Assembly: GCA_016288175.1 (NCBI GenBank)
Contig: JAEEYN010000041.1
Span: 1-15,086 of the forward strand
Length of the DNA: 15,086 bases
Direction of reading: 5' to 3'
Origin: Bacillota bacterium
GTDB taxonomy: Bacteria; Bacillota; Clostridia; Christensenellales; CAG-138
Shown here: positions 1 through 7,357 of the stretch, piece by piece
Layout of the letters: the number at the start of each line of letters is the position of its first letter
Numbering within the stretch: position 1 is the first letter of the stretch
Program-made: the position numbers and the translations under genes
The notes under the pieces: generated by a model
The model's database searches: none
What the model saw: the letters and a program-made list of their open reading frames with translations, nothing else
What the model was told of the DNA's origin: nothing

Positions 1-161
1 GATTCTATTATGCGAAGGTTTTCATCGAATACACCGAAAAGCCGGATTACCTCATCCATTGAATCGATCGGCAGATTCGTTGTGACCTGTTCTTCTGTGT
101 TGTCCGTCACAGTTTCGCTCATGCTTATACCATTCTGCAGTTCACTGTCCTGCTCGTTCAT
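1..161 (-). CDS. phoH: PhoH-like ATPase, N-terminal fragment (cut by window edge)
   Basis: The 53 visible residues are an acidic N-terminus followed by the segment DEVIRLFGVFDENLRII, which matches the opening β-strand and helix of PhoH family proteins (typically LFG..DENLR.IE). The P-loop ATPase domain lies outside the window, so no catalytic motif can be checked. The ATG at 159-161 overlaps the yqfD stop as ATGA, and a GAGG ribosome site lies at 167-170, so the two genes should be translationally coupled. The order yqfC-yqfD-phoH is the one known from Bacillus subtilis, where ybeY and era follow further downstream. PhoH proteins are cytoplasmic NTPases linked to RNA metabolism; the exact role is unsettled. 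The identification rests on the short N-terminus plus gene order. Confidence 0.85.
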   Translation of the reverse strand, partial: MNEQDSELQNGISMSETVTDNTEEQVTTNLPIDSMDEVIRLFGVFDENLRIIE

Positions 162-1312
162 AAGTACCTCTTATACCCTATTCTTTCGATCGTCCGTACG
201 GAAACGGTCAGCATCAGTCCGCCTTCTTCCGTTCGAAACGATTCTGTTGTTTTTGATATGATCCTTGCCGAAGCCGGTATGCTCAGTTTCAGCTGCTGCT
301 CGGCGAGCCTCGCCGCTTCAGAAAGCATCGAATCGCCGTCGAGTTCCGTTTCCGCGAGGATCAGCTCATACGCCGTACCCCGGATGATCTTCAGCGGCGC
401 ACCGCAGGCATCGATGAAAACCGAGCTTTCAAATTCGGTTTCATAGTCCGCAAAAGAGCAGCTCGAGTCCATGGCTTTTCCGAAAAGCTCGATCCGGACG
501 ATGCTTTCGGTTTTTCCGCTGCGGACCGGAGCAAATGCGGTTCTTTTGGTCTCGACGGTGAACCTATATGCGACTTCGCCTATGATCTCAGCATCGGAAT
601 GAATCAGGAGAGTATCATCTGACCCTTCCGGAGTAATATCGCCTGAAACAAGAAGCTGACCCTTCTTTACTGCCTCTCCGACCGCAACGAACTCCCTGCC
701 GTCGCGCACGGCAAGGCTGCGGATTATGCAATCCTTGTCGGCATAGATGCTGCAGGCACGTCCCTCGCCCGCTCTCTCCGTTTCATTCGCCGAAACAAGC
801 TCAACATTCAGGATAACTCCGTCTGTACGAACGAAAGCGAAGGCAATACTCGTCGATGAAAGCGCGAGTTTTTCTTCGAGATTCCTGCATTGGACCGCCG
901 AAACTGGCGTCCAGACGCCGACGCCTTCCGCTGCAAGAAGCTCTTTTGCCGGAGCACAAGCCCCGTCATCTCCAGCGATACGCACAGCGAGCACGAGCCG
1001 CGATAGGAACAAGAGCGCGAATACGGCGGCAAGCATGAAGATCGGCAGTATCGGCCGCGCTTTCAGGCAGGCGGCATAGACCGGGCCTCCCCCGCGTTTG
1101 ACGATCCGAATCGATGCGGCGGTTTCCTCCGCGAGTGATCGCACCGCATCAAGATCGCGAGTGCGAAGCGTTACGCAGAACACATTTTTACCGCGCTTTT
1201 CAACATTATGCGCCGATATACCGGAAAGCAGAAGTTTATTCAAAAACTTCTCCACTCTATCGCATACTACTTTTATTATAACATACCCGCACGAATATTT
1301 CCATAGAAACAT
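158..1312 (-). CDS. yqfD: Sporulation protein YqfD
   Basis: The protein has 384 residues, close to the roughly 400 of B. subtilis YqfD. It opens with FLWKYSCGYVIIKV, the usual YqfD start in which a short GYV.IKV segment precedes a small α/β domain. A single strong transmembrane helix lies at about 86-109 (ILPIFMLAAVFALLFLSRLV), followed by a large domain that probably faces the far side of the membrane. I placed the start at the ATG at 1310-1312, which has GGAG at 1319-1322 six bases upstream; an in-frame extension to 1423 has no family support and would overlap yqfC. yqfC ends 23 bp upstream and phoH overlaps by 4 bp. In B. subtilis yqfD belongs to the σE mother-cell regulon and is needed for efficient sporulation; its biochemical role is not known. 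Confidence 0.9.
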   Translation of the reverse strand: MFLWKYSCGYVIIKVVCDRVEKFLNKLLLSGISAHNVEKRGKNVFCVTLRTRDLDAVRSLAEETAASIRIVKRGGGPVYAACLKARPILPIFMLAAVFALLFLSRLVLAVRIAGDDGACAPAKELLAAEGVGVWTPVSAVQCRNLEEKLALSSTSIAFAFVRTDGVILNVELVSANETERAGEGRACSIYADKDCIIRSLAVRDGREFVAVGEAVKKGQLLVSGDITPEGSDDTLLIHSDAEIIGEVAYRFTVETKRTAFAPVRSGKTESIVRIELFGKAMDSSCSFADYETEFESSVFIDACGAPLKIIRGTAYELILAETELDGDSMLSEAARLAEQQLKLSIPASARIISKTTESFRTEEGGLMLTVSVRTIERIGYKRYL

Positions 1313-1335
1313 AGCAAGCTCCGCTGTTTTTGCTC

Positions 1336-1677
1336 TTATTTTACATTGTTTTCGAATAAAATCGAGCCGATCCTGCCCTCGACGAGCAGTTTTTCCCCGT
1401 CTGCTCTTCGGATCAGCATGCATTTTCCTTCAATTCGAAGTATTCCGAGCCCCGTATGAAGCCGGATGAGGCAGTCCGTAAGCTCAAGCACCCCGCTGTA
1501 GTTTTCGATCTCTAGCAGAGCGTCTCCGCGAAGACGCAGGCAAGGAACCGACGAAGACGTTGTTTCGGGAAGGTCGACAAGACGAAGAAGCTGCCCGCGC
1601 CGCCGCGCCGTCCGGATCTGCTTTTCGCAGCAAACCCTTTTCTTTTCGATATTGCTCTTTGATGAGTTTCTGTCCAT
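1336..1677 (-). CDS. yqfC: Sporulation protein YqfC (YabP/YqfC family)
   Basis: This small protein carries the YabP/YqfC β-rich core: LEIENYSGVLELTD, then IRLHTGLGILRIEGK and LLVEGRIGSILFE, matching the family pattern (IEN.KG.......I.....G.L.I.G). With the ATG at 1675-1677 it is 113 residues, about 20 longer at the N-terminus than usual relatives. The basic stretch before LVDLPE is therefore either an extension or partly untranslated. A TTG at 1681-1683 is the only other in-frame start, and neither has a recognisable ribosome site. The gene lies directly upstream of yqfD, as in other sporulating Firmicutes, and is expected to be expressed in the mother cell. The family call is firm; the start is not. 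Confidence 0.82.
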   Translation of the reverse strand: MDRNSSKSNIEKKRVCCEKQIRTARRRGQLLRLVDLPETTSSSVPCLRLRGDALLEIENYSGVLELTDCLIRLHTGLGILRIEGKCMLIRRADGEKLLVEGRIGSILFENNVK

Positions 1678-1682
1678 ACTCA

Positions 1683-1710
1683 ATTGTATGAATTATTTTT
1701 CGAGAAAAGA
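1683..1710 (-). promoter_or_regulatory. Putative σE-type promoter of yqfCD
   Basis: The minus strand reads CATACAAT at 1683-1690, a full match to the σE -10 consensus (CATACAnT). With the usual 14-bp spacer the -35 region would be GTCTTTT at 1705-1711, a weak match to the σE -35 box (kmATATT). B. subtilis yqfCD are σE-dependent, which supports the assignment. The -10 box sits only 5 bp from the ATG of yqfC. Confidence 0.45.
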
Positions 1711-1741
1711 CGGTTTTTTGCCGTCCCCGCAGCAACCGCAT

Positions 1742-1792
1742 GTTGAGCCGAGACGTTATATTGATATAGGTACTGCAGTGCTTAAACTGCAG
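1742..1792 (+). promoter_or_regulatory. Weak promoter and dyad operator candidate upstream of the DUF4349 gene
   Basis: A weak σA-like pair is visible: TTGAGC (1742-1747), 17 bp, TATAGG (1765-1770). Just downstream, at the expected start point, lies the inverted repeat CTGCAGT (1773-1779), 6-nt spacer, ACTGCAG (1786-1792). A perfect 7-bp dyad at a start site is a common position for a repressor. Each promoter box matches the consensus at only four of six positions, so this is tentative. Confidence 0.3.
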
Positions 1793-1832
1793 AACCCAAA
1801 GCAACGAAAGGATTCCGGTTTCGGGCACTATC

Positions 1833-2798
1833 ATGAAAAAGATTATTCCGATCATTCTCGCAATTCTGCTTCTTTCCGCAGTTGTTCTTTGCGGCTGTTC
1901 CTCGCAAAAGAGTTCATACGATTATTCAGGCAATGCCGGCTCCCCCGCCTATGAAGCGCCGTATCCCGGCGAAGCAGCATTCGACAACACAGACAGCGGA
2001 GTCACCATGCCGTCGCCTTCGGATGGAGAAAGCGGAACCGCTGTTCTTGTCAACCGCAAGATCATCCGCAACGCCGAGCTTTCCGTCGAAGCGCTTGATT
2101 TCGAAGGATTCATCGCCAAGGTCAACGAAAAGGTTCGCTCATACGGCGGATATGTTCAGTCCAATTATGTGGATTCGAGCGATTATTCCAGCGGCAGGCT
2201 TCGCACAGCCGAAACCGTAATGCGTATCCCTTCAGATAAGCTTGACGCATTTCTTTCGGACGTCAACGGCCTCGGGAACGTGATCCGGCAGAACGAAAAC
2301 CTTTCGGATGTTACCGATCGATATGTTGATACCAAAGCGCGGCTTTCATCGCTCCGCACCGAATACAGCACTCTTCTCGGTCTTCTTGAAAAAGCGCAGA
2401 ACCTCGACGAGATCATTCAGCTTCAGGACCGCCTCACGGATGTCCGTTACCGGATCGAATCCTATGAGGCGCAGCTGCGCAGCTACGATAATCAGATCGA
2501 CTACAGCACCGTTACTCTTCATGTGCGCGAGGTCAAGCAGGAAACCGTTGTATCCGAAGAAAGCTTCGGTCAGGAAACATCCCGCCGCTTCGGCGAAAGC
2601 CTTGCTTCGATCGGCAACGGATTCGTGTCCTTTGCGAAATGGTTTATCGGCAACCTTCCCTACATCATCCTTGTTCTGATGATCCCCGCTGTGATCATCA
2701 TTATCGCAGTCTCCCGCTCCAAAGCCGCGAAAAAGCGCAGGCAGACCGCTCCGGCAGCAGCAGATAATGCAGGCAAAGATTCCGAAAACAAAGCATAA
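1833..2798 (+). CDS. DUF4349 domain lipoprotein
   Basis: The 321-residue protein starts with a lipoprotein signal (MKKIIPIILAILLLSAVVLCGC), with lipobox LCGC and lipidated Cys22. A Ser/Gly/Pro-rich linker of about 45 residues follows. The DUF4349 core begins at NRKIIRNAELSVEALDFE (residues 74-91), runs through YGGYVQS, and includes a helical segment at about 165-220 (RYVDTKARLSSL..., QLQDRLTDVRYRIESYEAQL) likely to form a coiled coil. It ends with IDYSTVTLHV and one transmembrane helix (about 274-293) with a basic cytoplasmic tail. It should thus be anchored by a lipid at one end and a helix at the other. The family is common in Firmicutes and its function is unknown. No good ribosome site precedes the ATG, although AAAGGA lies about 22 bp upstream. 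Confidence 0.88.
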   Translation: MKKIIPIILAILLLSAVVLCGCSSQKSSYDYSGNAGSPAYEAPYPGEAAFDNTDSGVTMPSPSDGESGTAVLVNRKIIRNAELSVEALDFEGFIAKVNEKVRSYGGYVQSNYVDSSDYSSGRLRTAETVMRIPSDKLDAFLSDVNGLGNVIRQNENLSDVTDRYVDTKARLSSLRTEYSTLLGLLEKAQNLDEIIQLQDRLTDVRYRIESYEAQLRSYDNQIDYSTVTLHVREVKQETVVSEESFGQETSRRFGESLASIGNGFVSFAKWFIGNLPYIILVLMIPAVIIIIAVSRSKAAKKRRQTAPAAADNAGKDSENKA

Positions 2799-2822
2799 TC
2801 TTTAAGATAAAAGCAGATACGG

Positions 2823-2853
2823 AAAAGGCACTCCCCGAAAAGGGAGTGCCTTT
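2823..2853. terminator. Bidirectional rho-independent terminator
   Basis: A perfect 9-bp stem GGCACTCCC / GGGAGTGCC (2827-2835 and 2842-2850) encloses a CGAAAA loop. It is followed by TTT on the plus strand and by TTTT on the minus strand. It sits between the convergent DUF4349 and lyase genes and can serve both, with the better U-tract for the minus-strand gene. Confidence 0.8.
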
Positions 2854-2869
2854 AAACTATCGGTTGGTA

Positions 2870-4315
2870 TTACAGCGAATCGCCGAAGTCCTCACGGAAT
2901 TTCGCGGCCAGTTTCTCAGGCCAATCGGAATTCGATTCGAGTGCGTCATAGAACTGATGCGGACCCTTCTTCTCGAAATGGAGCCCGCCGATGAGGTCCT
3001 TATTGTCGCGCAGCCAGCAGAGGCGGTCGACGAGATAATTAATCTGGGAGACCGTATAGACCCTCCTCGGAACAGCGAGGCGGACAAGTTCCATCGCGCC
3101 GTAGGGTTCGACTTCATCATCCTCCCACGGTTCGTCGATCGCGCCGCGCTCCATGCCGCGCGCACCGGAGGCGATATAGATCGCGGATGCGAGGCTGCCG
3201 GCGGGATACTGTCCGTGCTTGATGTGCGGCAGGAATTTCATCGCGTCGATATGGCATCCGAGTCCGCCCGGAGGAGTTACAACGGGGATACCCGCGGCTT
3301 CGAGCTCGTTTGCGAGGTATTCGATAAACTGCGGTCCCTGCGCGATGATATCCTCATCCATTGTATCGTCGAGGCCGACGCGGATCGCTTCCATTTCCTT
3401 CACGCTCATGCCGCCGAAGGTCGGGAAGCCTTCGAAGGACGCGACGAAGGTCTTGATGTACTCATACTGCTTCTCATCGTTGAGAATGATCGCGCCGCCG
3501 CGGCCGAAGCCGAGTTTGCGCGCGGAGAAGTAGATGATATCCATCGCGTTGGAAAGAGTGCGAACGATCTCGCGGATCGAGCATTCTTTATACTTGTTTT
3601 CGCGGGTCTTGATGAAGTGCAGGTTATCCTGCAGCAAACTTGCGTCGAGAACAGAGAGAACGCCGTACTTCTTGCAGAGCTCGGAAACTGCGAGCATATT
3701 GTCGAGCGAAATGGGCTGGCCGCCGATGAGGTTAGTGCCGGATTCGATGCGGACGAATGCGATATTGGAGCCCTGCTCCTTGAGAACGCGCTCCAGCTTT
3801 TCAAGATCGAAGTCGCCCTTGAAAAGATCGGTGCTCTGCTTGTTGAAGCCTTCTTCCTTAAGGCAGATCACGTAGTCGCCGCCGCAATACTTGATCTTGC
3901 CGACGGAGGTTCCGAACTGGAAGTTCATCGGAACGATGCTGCCGGGCTTTGGCTGAACGTACGCGAGCGCAAGCATATGCTCGCATGCCCTGCCCTGGTG
4001 TATGGGAAGGAAGTAATCCTTGTTGAAGATCTCCTTGATCTTTTCGGCAAGGCGGAAATAGGTCTTGCTGCCGGCATAGCAGTCGTCGCCGAGCATCATT
4101 GCGCCAAGCTGTTCGTTGGTCATCGCATTGACGCCGCTGTCGGTGAGCATATCGAGATAGATATCCTTCGATTCCATCCTGTACGTATTAAATCCCGCCT
4201 TGCGGATCGCCTTGACGCGCTCCTCAACGGGGATGATCTCAGTTTTCTGCACGATGCAGATCTTGTGCATTTCGAGGGGAAGAGGCTTTCTTGCATAGTA
4301 ACCGACCTTGGACAT
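2870..4315 (-). CDS. Tryptophanase / tyrosine phenol-lyase family β-eliminating lyase, divergent
   Basis: The 481-residue protein aligns from end to end with the PLP enzymes tryptophanase (indole from tryptophan) and tyrosine phenol-lyase (phenol from tyrosine). Seen: LTDSGVNAM (57-65), the phosphate-binding HQGR (106-109), Asn195 before GGQP, Asp224 for the pyridine nitrogen, the Schiff-base lysine in SARK (Lys267), and VPRRVYT (416-421) with the carboxylate-binding Arg417. MERG (388-391) is like TPL rather than TnaA. By hand alignment three residues of known importance differ: the active-site Tyr is Phe87, the Arg that contacts the PLP O3' is Leu227, and the Asp/Thr in FFDTT/FTTT is Gly135. 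The His/Phe specificity position near the C-terminus is Gln454. PLP-dependent lyase chemistry is likely, but the substrate is open. The start at 4313-4315 has AAAGGAG (4326-4332) in front. It is monocistronic. Confidence 0.8.
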   Translation of the reverse strand: MSKVGYYARKPLPLEMHKICIVQKTEIIPVEERVKAIRKAGFNTYRMESKDIYLDMLTDSGVNAMTNEQLGAMMLGDDCYAGSKTYFRLAEKIKEIFNKDYFLPIHQGRACEHMLALAYVQPKPGSIVPMNFQFGTSVGKIKYCGGDYVICLKEEGFNKQSTDLFKGDFDLEKLERVLKEQGSNIAFVRIESGTNLIGGQPISLDNMLAVSELCKKYGVLSVLDASLLQDNLHFIKTRENKYKECSIREIVRTLSNAMDIIYFSARKLGFGRGGAIILNDEKQYEYIKTFVASFEGFPTFGGMSVKEMEAIRVGLDDTMDEDIIAQGPQFIEYLANELEAAGIPVVTPPGGLGCHIDAMKFLPHIKHGQYPAGSLASAIYIASGARGMERGAIDEPWEDDEVEPYGAMELVRLAVPRRVYTVSQINYLVDRLCWLRDNKDLIGGLHFEKKGPHQFYDALESNSDWPEKLAAKFREDFGDSL

Positions 4316-4397
4316 TCTGAAAAAGCTCCTTTCAAGGAAAAAGTATTTGCATCCTCGGGATTTTTCGACATTCTCCTGCCGTTTTCCCGATGGTTTT

Positions 4398-4426
4398 ATT
4401 ATACGGATCCATGCCCGCACGGTCAA
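4398..4426 (-). promoter_or_regulatory. σA promoter of the tryptophanase-like gene
   Basis: On the minus strand TTGACC (4421-4426) and a consensus TATAAT (4398-4403) are separated by exactly 17 bp. The expected start near 4391 gives an untranslated leader of about 76 nt. The leader opens with TCGGGA (4385-4390), which can pair with TCCCGA (4355-4360). I see no tnaC-like peptide that would suggest tryptophan-induced readthrough. Confidence 0.8.
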
Positions 4427-4446
4427 AGTTCAAACATACTCTCTGA

Positions 4447-4464
4447 AAATTTGTTAACAAATTT
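4447..4464. promoter_or_regulatory. 18-bp perfect palindrome, operator candidate
   Basis: AAATTTGTTAACAAATTT is a perfect palindrome with no spacer. Its centre lies about 64 bp upstream of the predicted start of the tryptophanase-like gene, a spacing typical of activator sites on the upstream side of a promoter. It falls between the upstream gene's terminator and this promoter. The regulator is unknown; the inner TTGTTAACAA does not match a site I can name with confidence. Confidence 0.45.
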
Positions 4465-4486
4465 GCCACAATTTATTTAGAAATGA

Positions 4487-4516
4487 CAAAAAATCGGCGC
4501 AGCAAATGCTGCGCCA
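4487..4516 (-). terminator. Rho-independent terminator of the exporter/peptidase operon
   Basis: The stem GGCGCAGC / GCTGCGCC (4496-4503 and 4508-4515) has a four-base loop. On the minus strand it is followed at once by GATTTTTTG, a six-T tract (4488-4493). It stands 22 bp beyond the M42 peptidase stop codon. Confidence 0.85.
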
Positions 4517-4537
4517 AAATAATTCCGGACCGGTCGT

Positions 4538-5554
4538 TTATTCGCTGATATATGCCTTGATCAATTCCAGTGTGTTTTTCACGCCGTCAACATGGGAACG
4601 TTCGTAACCGTGGGAAGCGTACACGCCCGCGCCGATAAGTCCGTGGCGGAGATCATAGCCCGCATCGAGAGCGGCGTCCGCATCGGAACCGTAGAAGGGA
4701 TAAACATCCAGCGCGAAATCGAGGTTGTGCTTTTTCGCGAGCGAAACAAGACGGTCGGTCAGCTCGTAATTGTAAGGACCGTGGGAGTCCTTCACGCAGA
4801 TGGAGACCTGATGTTCCTTGCACTCGAGGCCCATGCCTACACAGCCCATGTCGACGCTGATGATCTCCTCCGCGTCCACGGGAATACCGCTCGAGCAGCC
4901 GTGACCGACTTCTTCATAGACGGTCATATAGATATAGACCTTGCGTTTGAGTTCTATCTCTCCCTCGCTGATGCGGCGGGCAAGATCGAGCAGGATCGCG
5001 GCGGAAAGTTTATCGTCGAGGAAACGGCTCTTGATATATCCGGAAGCGGTGACGGTCGTTCTCGGATCGAAGCAGACGTAATCTCCGGTCATAATGCCGA
5101 GCTTTTTCGTATCGGCCTCGGAGAAGACCTTTTCGTCGAGAACAAGCTCCATGTTGTCCCAATCGCGCTTCTGGGTGCTGTAATCGCCATTGACATGAAC
5201 CGAAGGATCGTTCATCTGGAAGCAGCCGTCATAGACTTTGCCGTCGCGTGTATATACCTTCGCGTTCTCGGTCTCCGCGTTATTTGCGTTCATGCCGCCG
5301 ATCCTTGTCAGCTTGAGCCTGCCGTTCGATTTAACGGAGGCAACCATGCCGCCGAGTGTATCGATATGGGCGGAGAAAACGGTCGGAGTGCCTTCGCCTC
5401 CGAGGCAGCAGAGCACGCAGCCCTTCTTGGTTTTTTCAGGTGCATAGCCAAGACGCTTGAGTTCGTTCATGATATAGTCAGCCGCCTTTGTGGTGAAACC
5501 GCTCGGGCTGTCGATCGCCATAAGCTTTTTGAGTTGGTCGATTGTGTAATCCAT
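4538..5554 (-). CDS. M42 family metallopeptidase (aminopeptidase/glutamyl aminopeptidase-like)
   Basis: The 338 residues match the M42 family (FrvX, PepA, TET aminopeptidases) in length and order. Visible metal and catalytic residues are AHIDTLG (His63, Asp65), the bridging Asp180 in RFLDDKLSA, the catalytic pair Glu214-Glu215 in YEEVGHG, Asp235 in SVDMGC, and a histidine near the end (His321 in ERSH). These di-metal enzymes usually form large tetrahedral cytosolic assemblies that trim N-terminal residues from peptides. The ATG at 5552-5554 has GGAGG (5563-5567) eight bases away. The ABC exporter gene ends only 21 bp upstream, so the two are cotranscribed. Substrate cannot be read from sequence; an endoglucanase annotation is a known misnomer for this family. 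Confidence 0.9.
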   Translation of the reverse strand: MDYTIDQLKKLMAIDSPSGFTTKAADYIMNELKRLGYAPEKTKKGCVLCCLGGEGTPTVFSAHIDTLGGMVASVKSNGRLKLTRIGGMNANNAETENAKVYTRDGKVYDGCFQMNDPSVHVNGDYSTQKRDWDNMELVLDEKVFSEADTKKLGIMTGDYVCFDPRTTVTASGYIKSRFLDDKLSAAILLDLARRISEGEIELKRKVYIYMTVYEEVGHGCSSGIPVDAEEIISVDMGCVGMGLECKEHQVSICVKDSHGPYNYELTDRLVSLAKKHNLDFALDVYPFYGSDADAALDAGYDLRHGLIGAGVYASHGYERSHVDGVKNTLELIKAYISE

Positions 5555-5575
5555 TTCTGTTTCCTCCAGGATAAA

Positions 5576-7357
5576 TTATTTAATCAGGTAAAAACTGTTC
5601 TGCGCGTCGTGGAGTTTTTTATACTCTCCGCCGAGCGCGAGCAGTTCTTCATGACTGCCCATTTCAATGATCCCGTGCTCGTCGATCACGGCAATCTTGT
5701 CCGCATTCCTGACCGTCGAAAGACGGTGCGCGATCACAAGGGTCGTTCTTCCCTTGCTGAGACGCTCGAATGCGGCAGTGATGCGCGCTTCCGTTGCGGA
5801 ATCGAGAGCGCTTGTCGCTTCGTCGAGGATCAGGATCGGCGGGTTCTTCAGGAAGATCCTTGCGATCGAAACGCGCTGTTTCTGCCCGCCGGAAAGCGTT
5901 ATTCCGCGTTCGCCGACGATCGTATCATAACCGTCGGGCATGTTCATGATGTCGTCATGTATCTCCGCCGCCATCGCCGCACGTACGATCTCCTCATCCG
6001 TCGCGTCGATCTTGCCGTAGCGAATATTGTCCTTCACGCTCGCGGCAAAGAGGAAGACGTCCTGCTGAACGATGCCGATATTTCGGCGCAGAGAAGCAAG
6101 CGTGACGTCGCGGATATCGTGCCCGTCAACGGTTATGCTGCCCTCCTGGATCTCATAGAAGCGCGGCAGAAGGTGGCATATCGTCGTTTTTCCGCCTCCC
6201 GAGGGGCCAACGAGAGCGACGGTCTCCCCCGCCTTGATCTTCAGGCAAAGATCGCGCAGGACCTTGTCGCCGTTGTATTTATGACCGTTCGCTGCTTCGT
6301 ATGCAAAGCCGATATGATCGAAATCGATGTTGCCCTTCACATTCGTCAGCTCTACGGCATTCTCCTTGTCGGTGATATCCGGCTCCGTATCTAGCAGCTC
6401 CGTGAAGCGCTTGAAGCCCGCCATGCCCATCGCATACTGCTCGGAGAAAGCGGCAAGCTTCCTGATCGGCGTCGTAAACGAAGAAACATAGAGCAGGAAA
6501 ACGATCAGCGTCGTTGAATCCATCTTCCCGCGCATCATCAGGAAGCCGCTCGCCGTCAGCACGAGAACGTTCATGATCGAAGTAAAGAATTCCATGCCGG
6601 CATGGAATTGCCCCATGGTTTTATAATATTGCTTCTTCGAGCTGATGAATATCCCGTTGCCCTTTTCGAACTTCTCGATCTCGTAGTTTTCGTTCGTGAA
6701 AGCTTTCGCGACCCTTGCGCCGCTTATCGAGGATTCGATATCGGCGTTGATTATCGCCATGCCCTCCTTGACTTTTCTGGAAGTGCGGCTCATATGGGTG
6801 CGCAGCTTCATAACGAAAAGCAGCATCAGAGGAACGCTGACGAGCAGCACGAGAGCGAGACGCCATTCAATGAAAAGCATCGCGATAAACGCGCCGAGGA
6901 ATGTCACCATGGAAATGAATACATCCTCGGGACCGTGGTGTGCGAGCTCCGTAACATCGAAAAGATCGTTCGTGCAGCGGGAAAGAAGCTTGCCGGTTCG
7001 GGATTTGTCATAGAAACTGAAACCGAGCTTCTGCAGGTGCGTAAAAGCGTCCCTGCGCATATCCGCTTCGATGCCGACGCCGAGGCTGTGGCCGAGATAG
7101 GTCACGATGAAAGTCGCGGCAGTGCGCAGGATATACATCAAAAAACACAGCCCCATAAGAATAAAGAAGGGCGTGTAATTCGGATTTGAAACAGTCAGAT
7201 AGTTGTTCAGAACATAGCGCGAGATGAGCGGATAAGCGATGTCCACGGCGGAAATGAACAGCGCACAGCCCATATCGGTCATGAAAAGGCCGAGATGCGG
7301 CTTATAGTAGCTTGCGAAGCGCGCAAGACCGGAGCCTTTCTTTTTCTTTTCGTCCAT
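5576..7357 (-). CDS. ABC exporter half-transporter (fused membrane and ATPase domains)
   Basis: A 593-residue type IV (MsbA/LmrA-like) exporter. Residues 20-320 form the six-helix membrane domain, with the typical FYDKSRTGKLLSR (115-127) and ISGARVAKAF (211-220) segments. The nucleotide-binding domain has Walker A GPSGGGKT (384-391), Q-loop Gln431 in VQQD, signature LSGGQ (488-492), Walker B ILILDEATSALD (508-519) and H-loop His544. All catalytic residues are intact, so it should hydrolyse ATP, most simply as a homodimer because no partner half-transporter lies nearby. Its ATG is in a TAATG overlap with the upstream small membrane protein, with AGAGAGGA just before. Substrate is unknown: drugs, lipids and peptides are all possible for this family. 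Confidence 0.92.
   Translation of the reverse strand: MDEKKKKGSGLARFASYYKPHLGLFMTDMGCALFISAVDIAYPLISRYVLNNYLTVSNPNYTPFFILMGLCFLMYILRTAATFIVTYLGHSLGVGIEADMRRDAFTHLQKLGFSFYDKSRTGKLLSRCTNDLFDVTELAHHGPEDVFISMVTFLGAFIAMLFIEWRLALVLLVSVPLMLLFVMKLRTHMSRTSRKVKEGMAIINADIESSISGARVAKAFTNENYEIEKFEKGNGIFISSKKQYYKTMGQFHAGMEFFTSIMNVLVLTASGFLMMRGKMDSTTLIVFLLYVSSFTTPIRKLAAFSEQYAMGMAGFKRFTELLDTEPDITDKENAVELTNVKGNIDFDHIGFAYEAANGHKYNGDKVLRDLCLKIKAGETVALVGPSGGGKTTICHLLPRFYEIQEGSITVDGHDIRDVTLASLRRNIGIVQQDVFLFAASVKDNIRYGKIDATDEEIVRAAMAAEIHDDIMNMPDGYDTIVGERGITLSGGQKQRVSIARIFLKNPPILILDEATSALDSATEARITAAFERLSKGRTTLVIAHRLSTVRNADKIAVIDEHGIIEMGSHEELLALGGEYKKLHDAQNSFYLIK

Noticed and set aside
1709..1725. Terminator-like hairpin GACGG-N7-CCGTC with TTTT on the minus strand
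   Set aside because: The stem is only 5 bp and no minus-strand gene ends upstream of it; it overlaps the yqfC promoter region. Probably chance.
4120..4371. Leader ORF upstream of the lyase gene, considered as a tnaC-like peptide
   Set aside because: It starts 56 bases before the lyase ATG but continues out of frame far into the gene. AGGAG is only one base from its ATG, and there is no early Trp codon or stop as in tnaC.
2846..4480. 544-codon open frame on the plus strand opposite the lyase gene
   Set aside because: It is the antisense shadow of a gene with clear PLP-enzyme motifs. The shadow protein has no recognisable domain, and it runs through the terminator loop and the promoter.
4592..6394. 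600-codon plus-strand open frame opposite the M42 peptidase and exporter
   Set aside because: Codon bias in this GC-rich DNA leaves few stops on the opposite strand. The frame spans two intact minus-strand genes and has no ribosome site or family motif.
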